The notes beneath the pieces are model-generated. The model was not told the DNA's origin. It saw only the letters and a program-made list of their open reading frames with translations, and searched no databases. 64,000 bases of DNA, from the NCBI GenBank assembly GCA_963082975.1, contig OY720349.1:70368501-70432500 (forward strand), written 5' to 3'. Source of the stretch: Labia minor (lineage: Eukaryota > Arthropoda > Insecta > Dermaptera > Spongiphoridae). How positions within the stretch are numbered: the stretch's first letter is position 1; each line of letters opens with the position of its first letter. The translations under genes and the position numbers were made by a program. Shown here piece after piece: positions 35,407 to 46,782 of the stretch.

Positions 35407-35560
35407 ATTTATCGTACAATGAGGTTCCATTTTCCAGGCATATAACAAACATATTTATTAATTTTTAAAAATATATATTTCCAATTTTAATTATTAAGTA
35501 AAAATAATATAATTAAATTAAATTGATCTACATAGTTTTAAATTAATATCTATAAATATC

Positions 35561-35601
<41 letters not shown>

Positions 35602-35796
35602 TAAATTAAAAATTTTTTCATTTTTAATTTCTTTTTTTCTATCATGTTTCTTCAGTTAAAATAGATAATTAAATTACATATTTTGTAACTGGTATCATTT
35701 ATAATGATTTTTTATTTTGCAAGTTTCAATATAACATTTAAATAAACATTTTTTAGGGAGAACTTAAATCATGTAAAATCTTATCTTATTTTATAT

Positions 35797-36730
35797 TATA
35801 ACGTTTTTATCAACTTCACCCTTATGACAAATTGAAATCGATTTTTCATCATCTTTAAATTGAGCTAAACTTTTGAAAATTTTTATAGATATTTCAATGG
35901 AATAGAAGGGATGGAAGAAATATAATTGAATTATAATTAATTAATTTTAATGTAATATAATTAACGATAATTTGATTTAATATTTAAATTTTCATTCACG
36001 CCATCTGATAGATAAATATTGAGTTGGTTTTCATTTTGAAAGAAATTCAAAATAATTTATAATGTTAAAAGATAAATTTTTAATTAATATAATAATTATA
36101 ATAAATATATTTTAAAAACATTACTTCAATAATAACATTTACTTAATATAATTATAATTACATTTTTTTTGTTTTATTCTATTTGCAAGTAACTAACTCC
36201 TTTTGTATTGTTTGAATTAATTTTTTTTAACGGAATCTGAAACATAAATATTAATTTCAGGATAGATTTTCATTTTGAAAGTATTTAAATAGATTTTATA
36301 GCATTCAAATTAATTATGAATTATTATTAATCAGGTTTAGTGCCAATGAAATAGGGGTAGGTTTCCTCTCTGGCATAGAGGAAACAATCTTTTTATGTAA
36401 TAATAAAAAAATGTAATTTGCAAAACCCATTTTTATGAAGATAATATGTGAGTACAATTTCCTATATACATTTATAAAATCTCATATTTTAGATAATTAT
36501 TTATTTTTATAAATATAATATAATAATTATTATTCAATAATAACATTTACCTAACATAAATACATAACATCAGTTTTAGTAGATTAATAATTTCTTTTTG
36601 TTTTATTCAATTTGCAAATTTTCGTATAACTTCATCTTTTCTATTTTTCTCTTGTTATATTAACTAAATTTATTAAATTAAAATTTCACTAAAAAGAATA
36701 AAATAATATAAATATAAAAAAAAATTTATA
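35797..36730 (+). repeat. family-K repeat, longest copy
   Basis: ACGTTTTTATCAACTTCAC, ATTGAAATCGATTTTTCATC, AACTAACTCCTTTTGTATTG and AGGATAGATTTTCATTTTGA match 21903-22295. The right half (TTCGTATAACTTCATCTTTT) matches 50930-50900 inverted. It leads into family-M at 36730. Confidence 0.6.
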
Positions 36731-36734
36731 AAAA

Positions 36735-37305
36735 ATGGCGTTTTTCCAATGGACTAAAAAGAATAAAATAATTTTTTTATAATCCTGACAAGATTTATGG
36801 ATGAATTGCTTCATATTCAACTAAAAACGTTTCATTTTCTTTCTATAATATTTCTATGCAATTAAATTCCTTTATAGAGCTATAATTTATATATATGCTT
36901 ACATTCCACACTAAATCACTTCATTAACAAGTAACATTATTTCTTCTAATATAATCAACTGTTTTGGATTTGATTGATAATTTGTAAATTTAAGAAAATA
37001 AAAATTCTTTTAAAATTTGTTACATACTTTGATATAAGTATATTACAGTGAAAAATAATAAAAGATTAATTTATTAGCTCATAATCTATCAATTTTATTG
37101 CATAATAAAAAAAATTTGTCAGTTTATGTGTTTAATAAAATTTCATGATTACAAAAATTTGACTTGATGTTTCATATAATTAAGTAAAAAAAACTAAATA
37201 CTCCCAACGTTTTTCGTAGAATATGAAGCAATTCATCCATAAACTTTGTCAAACTTATAGAAAAATATTGTATTCTTTTTAGTCTATGACAAAAACATTA
37301 TTTTT
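36735..37305. mobile_element. family-M element with terminal inverted repeats of about 100 bp
   Basis: The left end ACTAAAAAGAATAAAATAA with GGATGAATTGCTTCATATTC and AACTAAAAACGTT is repeated inverted at the right end (AACGTTTTTCGTAGAATATG ... TTCTTTTTAGT). The middle contains CCAAAACAGTTG-like unique sequence. No coding potential was seen. Confidence 0.6.
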
Positions 37306-37439
37306 TAATTTTTTTTTTTATATTTATATTATTTTTTATTTAAAAAAGTAATTATTCAATTAATATTTTTATATTTTTATTAGTAAATATTTTTTAAAAA
37401 TTTTTATCCAAAGAAATAAAAATTAAAATATATAAAACG

Positions 37440-37800
37440 ATTCTTTTATCGTTTAAATAATATGGGTATGAGGCGTGGTCTATGGCCTTAGAAGACGAGA
37501 GTAGAAGAGTAAAGAATTTGAAAATAGGACTCTTCGCAGCATTTATGGCTAAATTAAAGATGAGATAACCGGAGTATGGAGAAGACTGTATAACGAACAA
37601 TTGCTCTAGTTATACTTATGTAGGGTCATAAAATCGAGAAGGTTAAGAAGGCAGGACTTGGCAAGATTGGAAGAGGAAGATTTGTTGTGTGTGTGTATGG
37701 AGAGAGACCCCGAATGGATGACCAAGGACGCGGTAGTTGGGGGGTTGCTGCGGTAAAAGACTTTCTAGTACCGTAGAGCCCGTAAAGCCACAGAGATAGG
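37440..37800 (+). pseudogene. LINE reverse-transcriptase tail fragment
   Basis: YGYEAWSMALEDESR, AAFMA-like, DEITGVWRRLYNEQL, then GRPRMDDQGRG and a GCRKRLSST-like end, followed by CCACAGAGATAGGTAGATAG. This 3' tail matches the LINE tails in the Helitrons, but the fragment stands alone. Confidence 0.6.
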
Positions 37801-38570
37801 TAGATAGATTATTAGTAATATAAAAGTAATTAATATAATTATTTTTTTATGAATTAATTAATATTTGTAAAACAAAATTTTCTTTATAGTTTTCAAGTGG
37901 GAGGAAAATCTGAAAACAATAATTTATTTTGTATTTTGGTTTAAAAATTATTTGCCTTAAACTTAACATAAAATAATAAATAATTTTAAAAGAAATTAAA
38001 TAAATTTCTTCTCATGAATTACTTGCCAATTCTTTTCTTAAAAAATAACCTTATATCCTTTTGTTTTTTTGTTTTTTTTAAAAAAGGATTTATCAAAAAA
38101 ACATAATGATTACTATATGTAATTAATTATATTTCAAATAGGTATTTATAATCAATGTATTTTCAAATATTTCATATGGCAATACTAATTGTAAACAAGA
38201 GAAATTTTTTATTTTTATTATAATTAAAGAGAAAATTTGAAACCATTATTTATTTTTAATGAAAAAAATCTGGAGTATCTCCCCTCGATTATCTCGCAAA
38301 TTTGAATTGGATTAATTAACTTATATTATATTTAAATTTATTTAATTAAATTATAAATTAAAATTAATAAATAATATTTGTTAAACCAGCCCGTGTTTGG
38401 CTCTTTGTTGATGGTACCACGTCACGTGCTGGCGCGTGATTGCGTCAACGCGTTAAAAAATTTAAAATATAAATTCCTATACTTTCAGCGATTCAATCAA
38501 GGTGAAATTCTATATATAGCAGTTTTATACAATTTTTAATCATGTGAAAAACTATCAAACATTTATCTTT

Positions 38571-39178
38571 TTACCGACCGACGATAGTAAGGGAGGTATT
38601 GTTTTCACACCAAATTTCACATGTGGAGATTTTTACATATCTCCACGAATCATGCATTTTCTAAACAGAAAAAAGTATTTTTAACATGATTTCTGTTCGT
38701 CTGTCCGTCCGTCCGTCCTGAACGGCTGAACCGATTTTGATGAAATTTGGTATATTTACTTAATGCATCAGTGGGATGAATTGATCAACTTTTGGTGCAA
38801 TTCCGGAAACCGGAAGTGGTAGTATTAGCGATCGACGATAGGAAGGAAAGGGTTATTTTCACACCAAAGGAGATTTTTTTATATATCACCACGAATCATA
38901 CACTTTGTATTGGTTTTATCCTCGAGAAAAATCATATTTATTAGTTTTTTCTTGATTTAAAATTATATGACGTCATCCAGCCATTCATGACGTCACAGCC
39001 TGGTCTTGCATATATATTATAAATAAAATAAAATTAAAAATGTTTATATTTATTATTTATGTATCCATATCTGTTTTTTATTACATTAATAGATATATGA
39101 AAATTATTTGAAATTGTTTCTGTAGCTGGAAATTAATTTATTTCAAACCGTCGGTCGGTTCGGACCTGGCCACAGGTG
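38571..39178 (-). mobile_element. ATIR element Q2, complete, nested in P3
   Basis: On the minus strand it begins with the hairpin ACCT-GTGGCC-AGGT and ACCGACCGACGG, and ends ACCTCCCTTACTATCGTCGG followed by TCGGTAA. CGACGATAG...GGTCGGT pairing joins the two ends. It interrupts P3 at ATCTTT|, and P1 gives the empty site. A GTCC tract lies at 38700-38716. Confidence 0.65.
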
Positions 39179-39329
39179 AACTTATTATATTTTTACTGTC
39201 CGTTTAGAGGAAAAAAATCAAAAAGTGGTAGGTAATGAATGACCCATTTCCGGATGAGCCACATTTCTCAAAAGTTGATAGAACACTACGAATTTTGAAT
39301 AATCTCCGAGTACCAAATTTCATTAATCT

Positions 39330-39333
<4 letters not shown>

Positions 39334-39369
<36 letters not shown>
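39334..39369. repeat. AC microsatellite
   Basis: A pure (AC)n run at the end of ATIR element P3, next to the duplicate Tret1-like exon. Confidence 0.8.
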
Positions 39370-39374
<5 letters not shown>

Positions 39375-39397
39375 AAAATACTGAAATTGGTCATTAC

Positions 39398-39529
39398 CTG
39401 AAAAATGTTTGGTATCGCCTTTTCTATGTTGTTGTCTATTAGCTGCTCTTCTTTAGGATTTAAGATTTTCAAAAGTGGATAAATTTCATCCCATTTTCGA
39501 TTATTTCTATTCTCGTTCTGAGTCATCAT
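39398..39529 (-). CDS. duplicate or alternative first exon of the Tret1-like gene
   Basis: Forty-four codons run from ATGATG at 39529 to CAG before a GTAATG donor, in phase 0, which is directly compatible with exon 2 at 10392. The peptide has RKWDEIYPLLKILNPKEE and IEKAIPNIFQ. Ten of the 12 residues of KWDEI-x-PLL-x-IL match exon 1 at 30.9 kb. Homology extends upstream through GTAACTAGTGAG and to a TATAAAAG box, so promoter and exon were duplicated together. The codon matching the exon-1 ATG is no longer ATG, so translation would start at the downstream ATGATG. It could be an alternative first exon of the same gene or the remnant of a duplicated gene. A TAG/TGAG site at 39554-39555 could also act as a 3' splice site, joining in frame with the exon at 52625. 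Confidence 0.6.
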
Positions 39530-39584
39530 TTCCTCACTCACTAGTTACTTCCTTACTTGATTCACAATCAGTTACAATTAAATG

Positions 39585-39592
39585 CTTTTATA
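39585..39592 (-). promoter_or_regulatory. TATA box of the duplicate first exon
   Basis: The minus-strand sequence GCATATAAAAGC is 56-63 bases upstream of the ATGATG. It corresponds to CATATAAATAGC in the exon-1 promoter at 31.06 kb. Confidence 0.45.
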
Positions 39593-40509
39593 TGCTAATA
39601 ATATGTTCACACATTATCTCATCAATTCACTTAAAAGAGTTCTTTATGATTATTGATGCCGATAATGTTCAAACGATTCAACTATGAAACTATATGTAAG
39701 AATATATATTTTTAAATAAAATCTTTAAGAATAATAAATAAACCCAAATAAAACACCATCTAAATTTTTATTTACAAATTAAATCACTTCTGAGAAAAAT
39801 TTCTTCTTTATACGCACATTTAATGAATAATGAGATAATATTATAATTATAATTAATTTTACCAATCAGTTAACAGATAACTTGATCACTTAATTACTAA
39901 TTAAAAAATATTTAGTCTTGTTGTGCATCTTGTATTTTGATTACGACTCTATTCAATTGATACCATCTCATTGAAAATTGCATATGCAATAGAAAGAGAT
40001 AATAATGTATTAAGATCTGCTAAGAAAATTTTCTCAAAAAAAAAAAAAAAAAAATTTGATATTTTTTTATAATACATACTTAAATTTTTTAAAAAATATA
40101 TATAGTTATATATGGGCATACACGGAATGTGAATATTTAATAAATTAGGTAAAATACAACCAACCGTCCTCTTATTTACTCAATTTTTATTGTAAAATGA
40201 CAAAAATTTCTCAATTGGGTAAATATTTTAAAATTATTCTAAATTCAAATTATTATATTCTATTATAATTTATTAGATAGTTTATATTTTTAGTTATTAT
40301 ATTTAATAAATTCTTTTCTTGATGATGTAATATTAATCTAATCAAAAACATACCTGTTAAAAAGGGGGCCAAGTTCCTATCGGCTATTTGTTTGCCTAAA
40401 AAAGGGTTCAAATCTATCCCAATGCCAAGTTTAGATGCACTTCAAAATCATTCACAATCATTTTTATTAACAGCCTGATCCACTGGTTAACATTTGGCAT
40501 TCCAAAGAA

Positions 40510-41045
40510 TCGCCACCACACCCAGTCCTCCGCCTCCTGCATCCAGGCACGCCACTTTATTCACGTCAACGGTCCATCTGGCCGAAATTCACTTTACCAT
40601 ACACCCAACTTAAAATATGGTATAGTTGTTAAAATACGTAGGTACATGGTTTAGAATATCTAAAATTATAATACCTAGAAATTTGAACTTGGCAGGTTTT
40701 CGTACTGTACGTAACACTAGATTAATTGTATAATTATATTTATTATTTAAATATATAAATTAACCTGCTAATTCTAAGTATTCAAATTGTAGATATTTTA
40801 AACCAAGTACCTACGTATTTTAACAACTATACCATATTTTAAGTTGGGTATATGGTAAAGTGAATTTCGGCCAGATGAACCGTTGACGTGAATAAAGTGG
40901 CGTGTAGTGTGCCTGGATGCAGGAGGCGGAGGACTTGGTGTGGGACTGAGTGTTTTGTACAGCACGAAAACCTGCCAAGTTCAAATTTCTAAGTATTATA
41001 ATTTTAGATATTTTAAACCATGTATGTTTTTGATTAGATTTCAAT
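40510..41045. repeat. long imperfect inverted repeat (foldback element)
   Basis: The arms centre near 40726. The left arm contains CGCCTCCTGCATCCAGGCAC, GGCCGAAATTCACTTTACCA and AATATGGTATAGTTGTTAAA; the right arm carries the same in reverse (for example TGGATGCAGGAGGCGGAGG and CCTACGTATTTTAACAAC). An additional copy of the innermost left segment (ACCTGCCAAGTTCAAATTTC) follows at 40970. The open frames across it are by-products. Confidence 0.7.
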
Positions 41046-41279
41046 ACTTTTTTTTAAGAAAGCTTCCTATTTTTTCCTTTTTGTGCCGCGCCCGCGTCCA
41101 TACTTAGCCTTTGAAGTAATTTTGTGTTTAAAAAAATTGCAAATTTTTGTAAATTAAAATTATATTTGTTTATATATTAAATATAATAATTTTATTTGTT
41201 CTTTTATTTTATAGTTGTGAATTTCCAACTTGTATTGAATAATAAATAATTAGAACTATTAATTAATTAATTGAAAATT

Positions 41280-41655
41280 ATATAGAAACTGTTAAGTTAT
41301 AACAATAAAAATAAACAAACTAATTAATTTAAATTATAAAGTAAAATGGTTTAATTATTATATATATTTATAATTTACACCTAACGCTACTTGTATAGGT
41401 AAAATGACACTTCCGGTAGTCAGATCATGATGAAATTTGGTATCTGAATTTTATTCATATTTTTAAATCTATATACAAAATAGGAAGCAAATATCTCGAA
41501 GCAAACTGGTACTTTACTTGAAAGGTAAACGCAACCAGTGTAGGTAAAGTACCACTTCCGGTTAACCGATTTTGACGAAATTTTAAAAGAAATCTACAAA
41601 CTGTGAATAATATCGGTGTACCAAATTTCGAAGTCCTAGCTTGATTAGTTTCTGA
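41280..41655 (+). mobile_element. ATIR-R fragment R3
   Basis: ACAATAAAAATAAACAAACT, CTACTTGTATAGGTAAAATG and GCAACCAGTGTAGGTAAAGT match R2. The copy ends at TAGCTTGATTAGTTTCTGAC, before the microsatellite and 3' end. Unclassified element-like sequence with repeated CCAAATTTCATAG-type phrases follows to 42098. Confidence 0.6.
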
Positions 41656-42099
41656 CAAAACCAATGAATTAGTTTGAATTCGTTAAAATCGCATTGATAT
41701 TCGATTATAACAACTCAACCTTGACCGATTTCCTAAATTTCATAATTTTTTGTTAACCTACTTATAACACATGACCTGTATGCCAAATTTCATAGCGCTA
41801 GGACAATTGGAAATACCCTAAGAATTTTGTTGACCAATCAGTGAATCAGTTCCAAAATAAGCTATTTTCACAGGGTCATATTTCAGGATCTACTGAAGCT
41901 ATAACTATGAAATTTGGCATACTGCTTTAGTTCTAGTATATGACTACGTACATAAAATTTTATCTCTGTACTTGCAATAGGCACTGAGATACAGGGGGTC
42001 AAAAGTGACTCCAAACCATTCGTGTAAATATACTTACGGCATGCGCGCGGCTTGCTGGAACTTGGCCGGCGCACTGCCGTGCGCATAGATAAATAAGTT

Positions 42100-42755
42100 G
42101 ACCTGTGGCCAGGTCCGAACCGACCGACGGTTTGAAATAAATTACTTTCCAGCTACAGAAACAATTTCAAATAATTTTAATATATCTATTAATGTAATAA
42201 AAAACAGATATGGATATAACATAAATATTTTTAATTTTATTTTATTTATAATATATAGCTGAAGTAGCCGGCGTTGCCGGCGTTACCCGAGGCTGTGACG
42301 TCATGAAGGGCTGGGTGTCGTCATATAATTTTAAATTAAGAAAAACATAATGAAGATGATTTTTCCCGAGGATAAAACCAATACATTCGTGGTGATATGT
42401 AAAAAAATCTCCTTATGTGAAATTTGGTGCGAAAATAACCCTTCCCTTCTTATCGTCGATCGCTAATACTACCACTTCCGGTTACCGGATTTGCACCAAA
42501 AGTTGATCAATTCATCCCACTGATGCATTAAGTAAATATACCAAATTTCATCAAAATCCGTTAAGCCGTTCAGGCTGTACACATCTATACGGACGGACAG
42601 ACGGACGGACAGACGGACAGACGGACGGACAGACATCATGCTAAAAATACTTTTTTCTGTTAAGAAAATGCATGATTCGTGGAGATATGTAAAAATCTCC
42701 ACATGTGAAATTTGGTGTGAAAACAATACCTCCCTTACTATCGTCGGTCGGTAAA
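42100..42755 (+). mobile_element. ATIR element Q3, complete
   Basis: It starts with hairpin ACCT-GTGGCC-AGGT then CCGAACCGACCGACGG, and ends ACCTCCCTTACTATCGTCGG plus TCGGTAAAA. ACCGACCGACG at the left pairs with CGTCGGTCGGT at the right. It contains a GGAC/AGAC tract (42588-42635) and a small GCCGGCGTTGCCGGCG palindromic patch near 42272 that Q2 lacks. Confidence 0.65.
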
Positions 42756-42866
42756 AAAATAATATTACTTAAATTGTATATATAAATTCAAAAATTGGAA
42801 TATTTGAGTTTGTTTTAATTTTAACACATTGTAATCACACAAATAGAATAGAAAATTTTGAAAATC

Positions 42867-42914
42867 AACTTTGGTGTGAAAACATACCTCCCTTACTATC
42901 GTCGGTCGGTAAAA
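42867..42914 (+). mobile_element. solitary ATIR-Q 3' end
   Basis: TTGGTGTGAAAAC, then ACCTCCCTTACTATCGTCGG and TCGGTAAAAA, follows a Helitron-internal segment (42770-42866). Confidence 0.5.
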
Positions 42915-43103
42915 AAGCCAGGCTTATGTGTGTGTGTTTTTTCATTTTTTATTTAGAAGGATTATTAAGAATTAAAAAAAAAAATTGTAAAATTTTCAGG
43001 CAAGTGAAAAAATTATTTATCGGAGATTTCAGAATTCCAGAAATCAATTATGATTTTTTCAGAGTATTGCCGAAATATATTGGTTTTATATTTAAATAAA
43101 TAA

Positions 43104-43775
43104 TTTTTTAGAAACGTTGCATTTTTGTCTGATATGATTACAAAACAAAACAATTTAAATATTTGCCTGCAAGGTGAAACGAGGTATATTTATGAAATGT
43201 GGCAAAAGATCCAAGCGTTTAGAAAAAAATTATCATTTTTCAAAAGATTGCTTTGTCGATCGGAAATATCTGCACAACACTCCCCGGAGCTAGCTAAAAT
43301 ATTAAATGAGCACAACTGTGAAAATAAAATATTCGATGAATATGTAGGTGTCTTGGATTGTTTAATAGAAGAGTATACTAATAGATTTTCTGATTTTGAC
43401 GAGAAAACTCCTGCTATGAAACTGGCATTTGAACCACATTTAATAGATATATCCGAGGCTCCTGCAAAACTACAAATGGAGTTAATTGATTTAGGGGAAG
43501 ATAGTATCATCAAACCCCTTTTTAACACTAAAAAGGATCCCATATCTAGAAATCTAGAAAATGCTGTTGAATATTCATGCCTTCGTCGTTTACTTTCCTG
43601 CTTCGGAAGTACCTACTGTTGCGAGACATTTTCTCTCATGTCAAAATTAAAAACAAATTTAAGAACGCAAATTACAGATGCACATTTAGAGGATCAATTA
43701 AAGCTGTATGTTACGAAGCTTGATCCAAATATACAATTACTGTCAAACAAAAAACAAAGCCAAATAAGTCACTAA
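43104..43775 (+). pseudogene. hAT-type transposase, middle and C-terminal part (GTF2IRD2/ZBED-like)
   Basis: An uninterrupted frame of 223 codons before the TAA follows an upstream stop; its first ATG is 43134. It begins RNVAFLSDMITKQNNLNICL, continues with FRKKLSFFKRLL and ends with FSLMSKLKTNLRTQITDAHL and NKKQSQISH. The L-x-D-x-x-x-x-x-N-x-LN-x-x-LQG start and the S-x-M-x-K-x-K...TDAHL end are the hallmarks of hAT-derived proteins annotated as GTF2I-repeat-domain 2-like. The C-terminal end corresponds to the hAT dimerisation region. The BED finger and catalytic first half are missing, and a TTTTTTAG just before RNVAFL could be a 3' splice site. It is probably a transposon relic. Confidence 0.72.
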
Positions 43776-43971
43776 CTTAGTGAATAAAAAATTTTTTATT
43801 GTATTTTTTTATAATATTGTTATATTATTTTATATGTATATTATAACGATGAAATTATCTCATAAACAAATACCTATTTTGATGTCTTCGACAAATCTTA
43901 TTTTTTGGAAGGGATATAAACATTGTAGAAACGTTGAATAGAAAGAACTCAAAGGAGACTAAGTTAAAAAA

Positions 43972-44417
43972 TCGGGAGTGTCCTCCCCTAGACTTTCCCG
44001 CATATAAATAGGTAATTAGGTAATTATTATTATGTTTTAACAACAATAAAAATAAACAAACTAATTAATTTAAATTATAAAGTAAAATGGTTTAACACTA
44101 TTATATATATTTATAATTTACACCTAACGCTACTTGTATAGGTAAAATGTCACTTCCGGTAGTCAGATCATGATGAAATTTGGTATCTGAATTTTATTCA
44201 TATTTTTAAATCTATATACAAAATAGGAAGCAAATATCTCGAAGCAAACTGGTACTTTACTTGAAAGGTAAACGCAACCAGTGTAGGTAAAGTACCACTT
44301 CCGGTTAACCGATTTTGACGAAATTTTAAAAGAAATCTACAAACTTTGAATAATATCGGTGTACCAAATTTCGAAGTCCTAGCTTGATTAGTTTTTGAGT
44401 AAATTTGCTTACAGACA

Positions 44418-44448
<31 letters not shown>

Positions 44449-44589
44449 CATACATACACACAGACATAATTCGAAAAATGGTATTTTCCGACTCAGGGAG
44501 GTCTAAAACGTCAAGATCTATCGAAATCTCGAAGTCGAAATTTTTGACGATTCCAATACTTCCCTTATACGAAGTATGCGGGAAAGTAA
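43972..44589 (+). mobile_element. ATIR element R2, complete
   Basis: The left end is the hairpin GGGAG-TGTC-CTCCC followed by ACTTTCCCGC. The right end is ATACTTC...GAAGTAT then GCGGGAAAGT. CACTTCCGGTTAACCGATTT, CAAATTTCGAAGTCCTAGC and a (CATA)n run (44424-44456) lie inside. It is the cleanest copy of the R family. Confidence 0.68.
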
Positions 44590-46743
44590 AAAATATAATA
44601 ATTTTTTATCTAAAAGCCTGTTTCATTCAAAAAGTCACAGACTTATTGACATGCCTACGTATCATAAGGGAAACGAAGTTAAGTCATTCGTTGGGTGATC
44701 ACGAATCAAAAAACTGTTTCTCGAAAAAACAAAGATTAAAGAAAACTTTAAATGTTTAAATTGTCATTATAATTTTGTTATTGAATTTAATTGTATTAAA
44801 TATTTGAAATAATATATTAATTATAAATTATTTTTATAAATTTATTTATTTTATTATATAAATTTTTTAGAATTTAAATACTTAAACATAAATTAAAATT
44901 ATATTGAATTTGAATTTATTTCAGATCGCAATCCTAACTTAATAGAGGTTGTCGGTCTGCCGCAGCTGATGTTAGGATTACAACCAATTTTCATTTGTTG
45001 CCTATACGCCTATAGTATAGGGCTGGGCTATAGGGTATAGGGGACGACAAAAATATCTCCCAATTTTGAAATATTATATTAATAAAATGTTTGTTTTAAA
45101 AATAACTATTTCTAGTTAAATTTTAGATATTTGATCATTTAGATTTATTTACAAAAAAATAGTTTGATGACTAGAAATATTGAATTATTTAAATATATTT
45201 GTTTCACAATTATTTATTTATTAACGCCAAGAACGAACCACCAATTTGAAAATGTGAAAAGGGTCTCTAGCTGCTACCCTCTCTCTGTTCTAATTATTCA
45301 AAAGATCTAGGGATATAAAATCAAAATTAAAATCAATGACTGGAGTGTTTAGTTATAATAAACATCCTTAATAGAGAGAAAAGAACATTGATGAGGTGAA
45401 GATAATAATAATTTCTATGGGAGTTAATTTTTGTGATTCTTCAAATTTTATATTCTCCGATTATTTTATTGTAAAAATAGGTCAATTATTTTCTATTAAA
45501 GAAATTATAACAATTCTAGTAACCCAAATTAAAATAATAATTAAAGAGATCTACTACTATGAGATCTTTTTAATTTTTCGTACTTTTTACTAAAAGAAAG
45601 TATAATATATCAAAATCGTTTATTTAATTTTCCATTAATCACTCCAAAGAAAATTTATGAAATTTTCGTATATTTTAGAATTTATTTGGTAATTTTAAAA
45701 TTTCAATTAATTATATAAAATTTAAAAAAAAAATTATTTAAAATTTCAATATATTCAAAAAAATGATTTATTGTAGTTTTAGGAAATTAATGTAAAATAT
45801 TTTTATAAATTTGAGAAGGCCAGGAAATAACTCTTTAGATTAGCAGACCTTCGAGATTACAATTTGCGGATCACGCGCGGTCACTTAGTGCGCTTGTTAA
45901 GTCATTTTTAAAACCTAATTCTATTCAAACGAGTATTACAATGGAGTATTAAAAAAATTGATATAGTTAATCATTAAATCGAGTTAGAAAGAAAGAAAGA
46001 TTAATAAATAATATTGGTCAAGAGATATAATTATACTTTTCAATTTTTTAAAAATTTGTATGTATTCCTGAAAAAAATTTTTTTGAAATTTTTCTTTGAG
46101 TCATATTTGAAATTCTTTATTATGATTCTTGTATAAGATCATGTTAATATGGTAGTCTCTTTCTATTATTTAATTATTTAATATATTAAATAGTATCTCG
46201 TTAGGAAAAAATATTATCAATGATATGTAAATGTACTATATACCTACTATAATCATAAATATTTTATTAAAAAAAATAACAATATGTTTTTATATTATTA
46301 TATTTTCATTAAATTAAATTAAAAACTACATATTAAATATTCATGAATGATTTGAATTTGAGGTATTTTTTAAATTTTAAATTGAATATGTAGTACCTAT
46401 AAAACATAGATCCATAATATTTATTTACATATTATCAAGTAAATAAATAATTTATTATTGAAAACTTTATTTTAATTTTGAACTTGTGTGAATGTTGATA
46501 AAATTCACGTTATCGAAAGTTGAATTTTTAATTATTTTTAGTATTTTTATATATACGAATATATATATATTTTATTGTAACCTCAATTTCTTTTTTCCAT
46601 ATTTTCATTTTGTTATAATACTTATAACTGAAAATATTAAAATAATCAAAAAAATGTAAAATTAATAAATGTAATAAATTGAAAATTAGATTAAACTTGA
46701 ATTGTACATTGATTTACTGAATATTAATTAATTTATAGTAATC

Positions 46744-46782
<39 letters not shown>

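Larger units (their letters stand above)
38270..39372 (+). mobile_element. ATIR element P3, interrupted by Q2
   Basis: The left end CTGGAGTATCTCCCCTCGAT with TATCTCGCAAATTTG is diverged from P1. The right part resumes at about 39180 (TTTTTACTGTCCGTTTAGAG) and ends in an AC microsatellite at 39334-39369, without the terminal hairpin. It is adjacent to the duplicate first exon, whose donor lies 25 bases beyond the microsatellite. Confidence 0.6.

Noticed and set aside
40820-41107. Overlapping frames over the foldback repeat
   Set aside because: They read through the arms of an inverted repeat and match no family.
42469-42726. Frame with SVRPSVRLSVRLSVR
   Set aside because: It is the antisense of a GGAC microsatellite inside ATIR element Q3.
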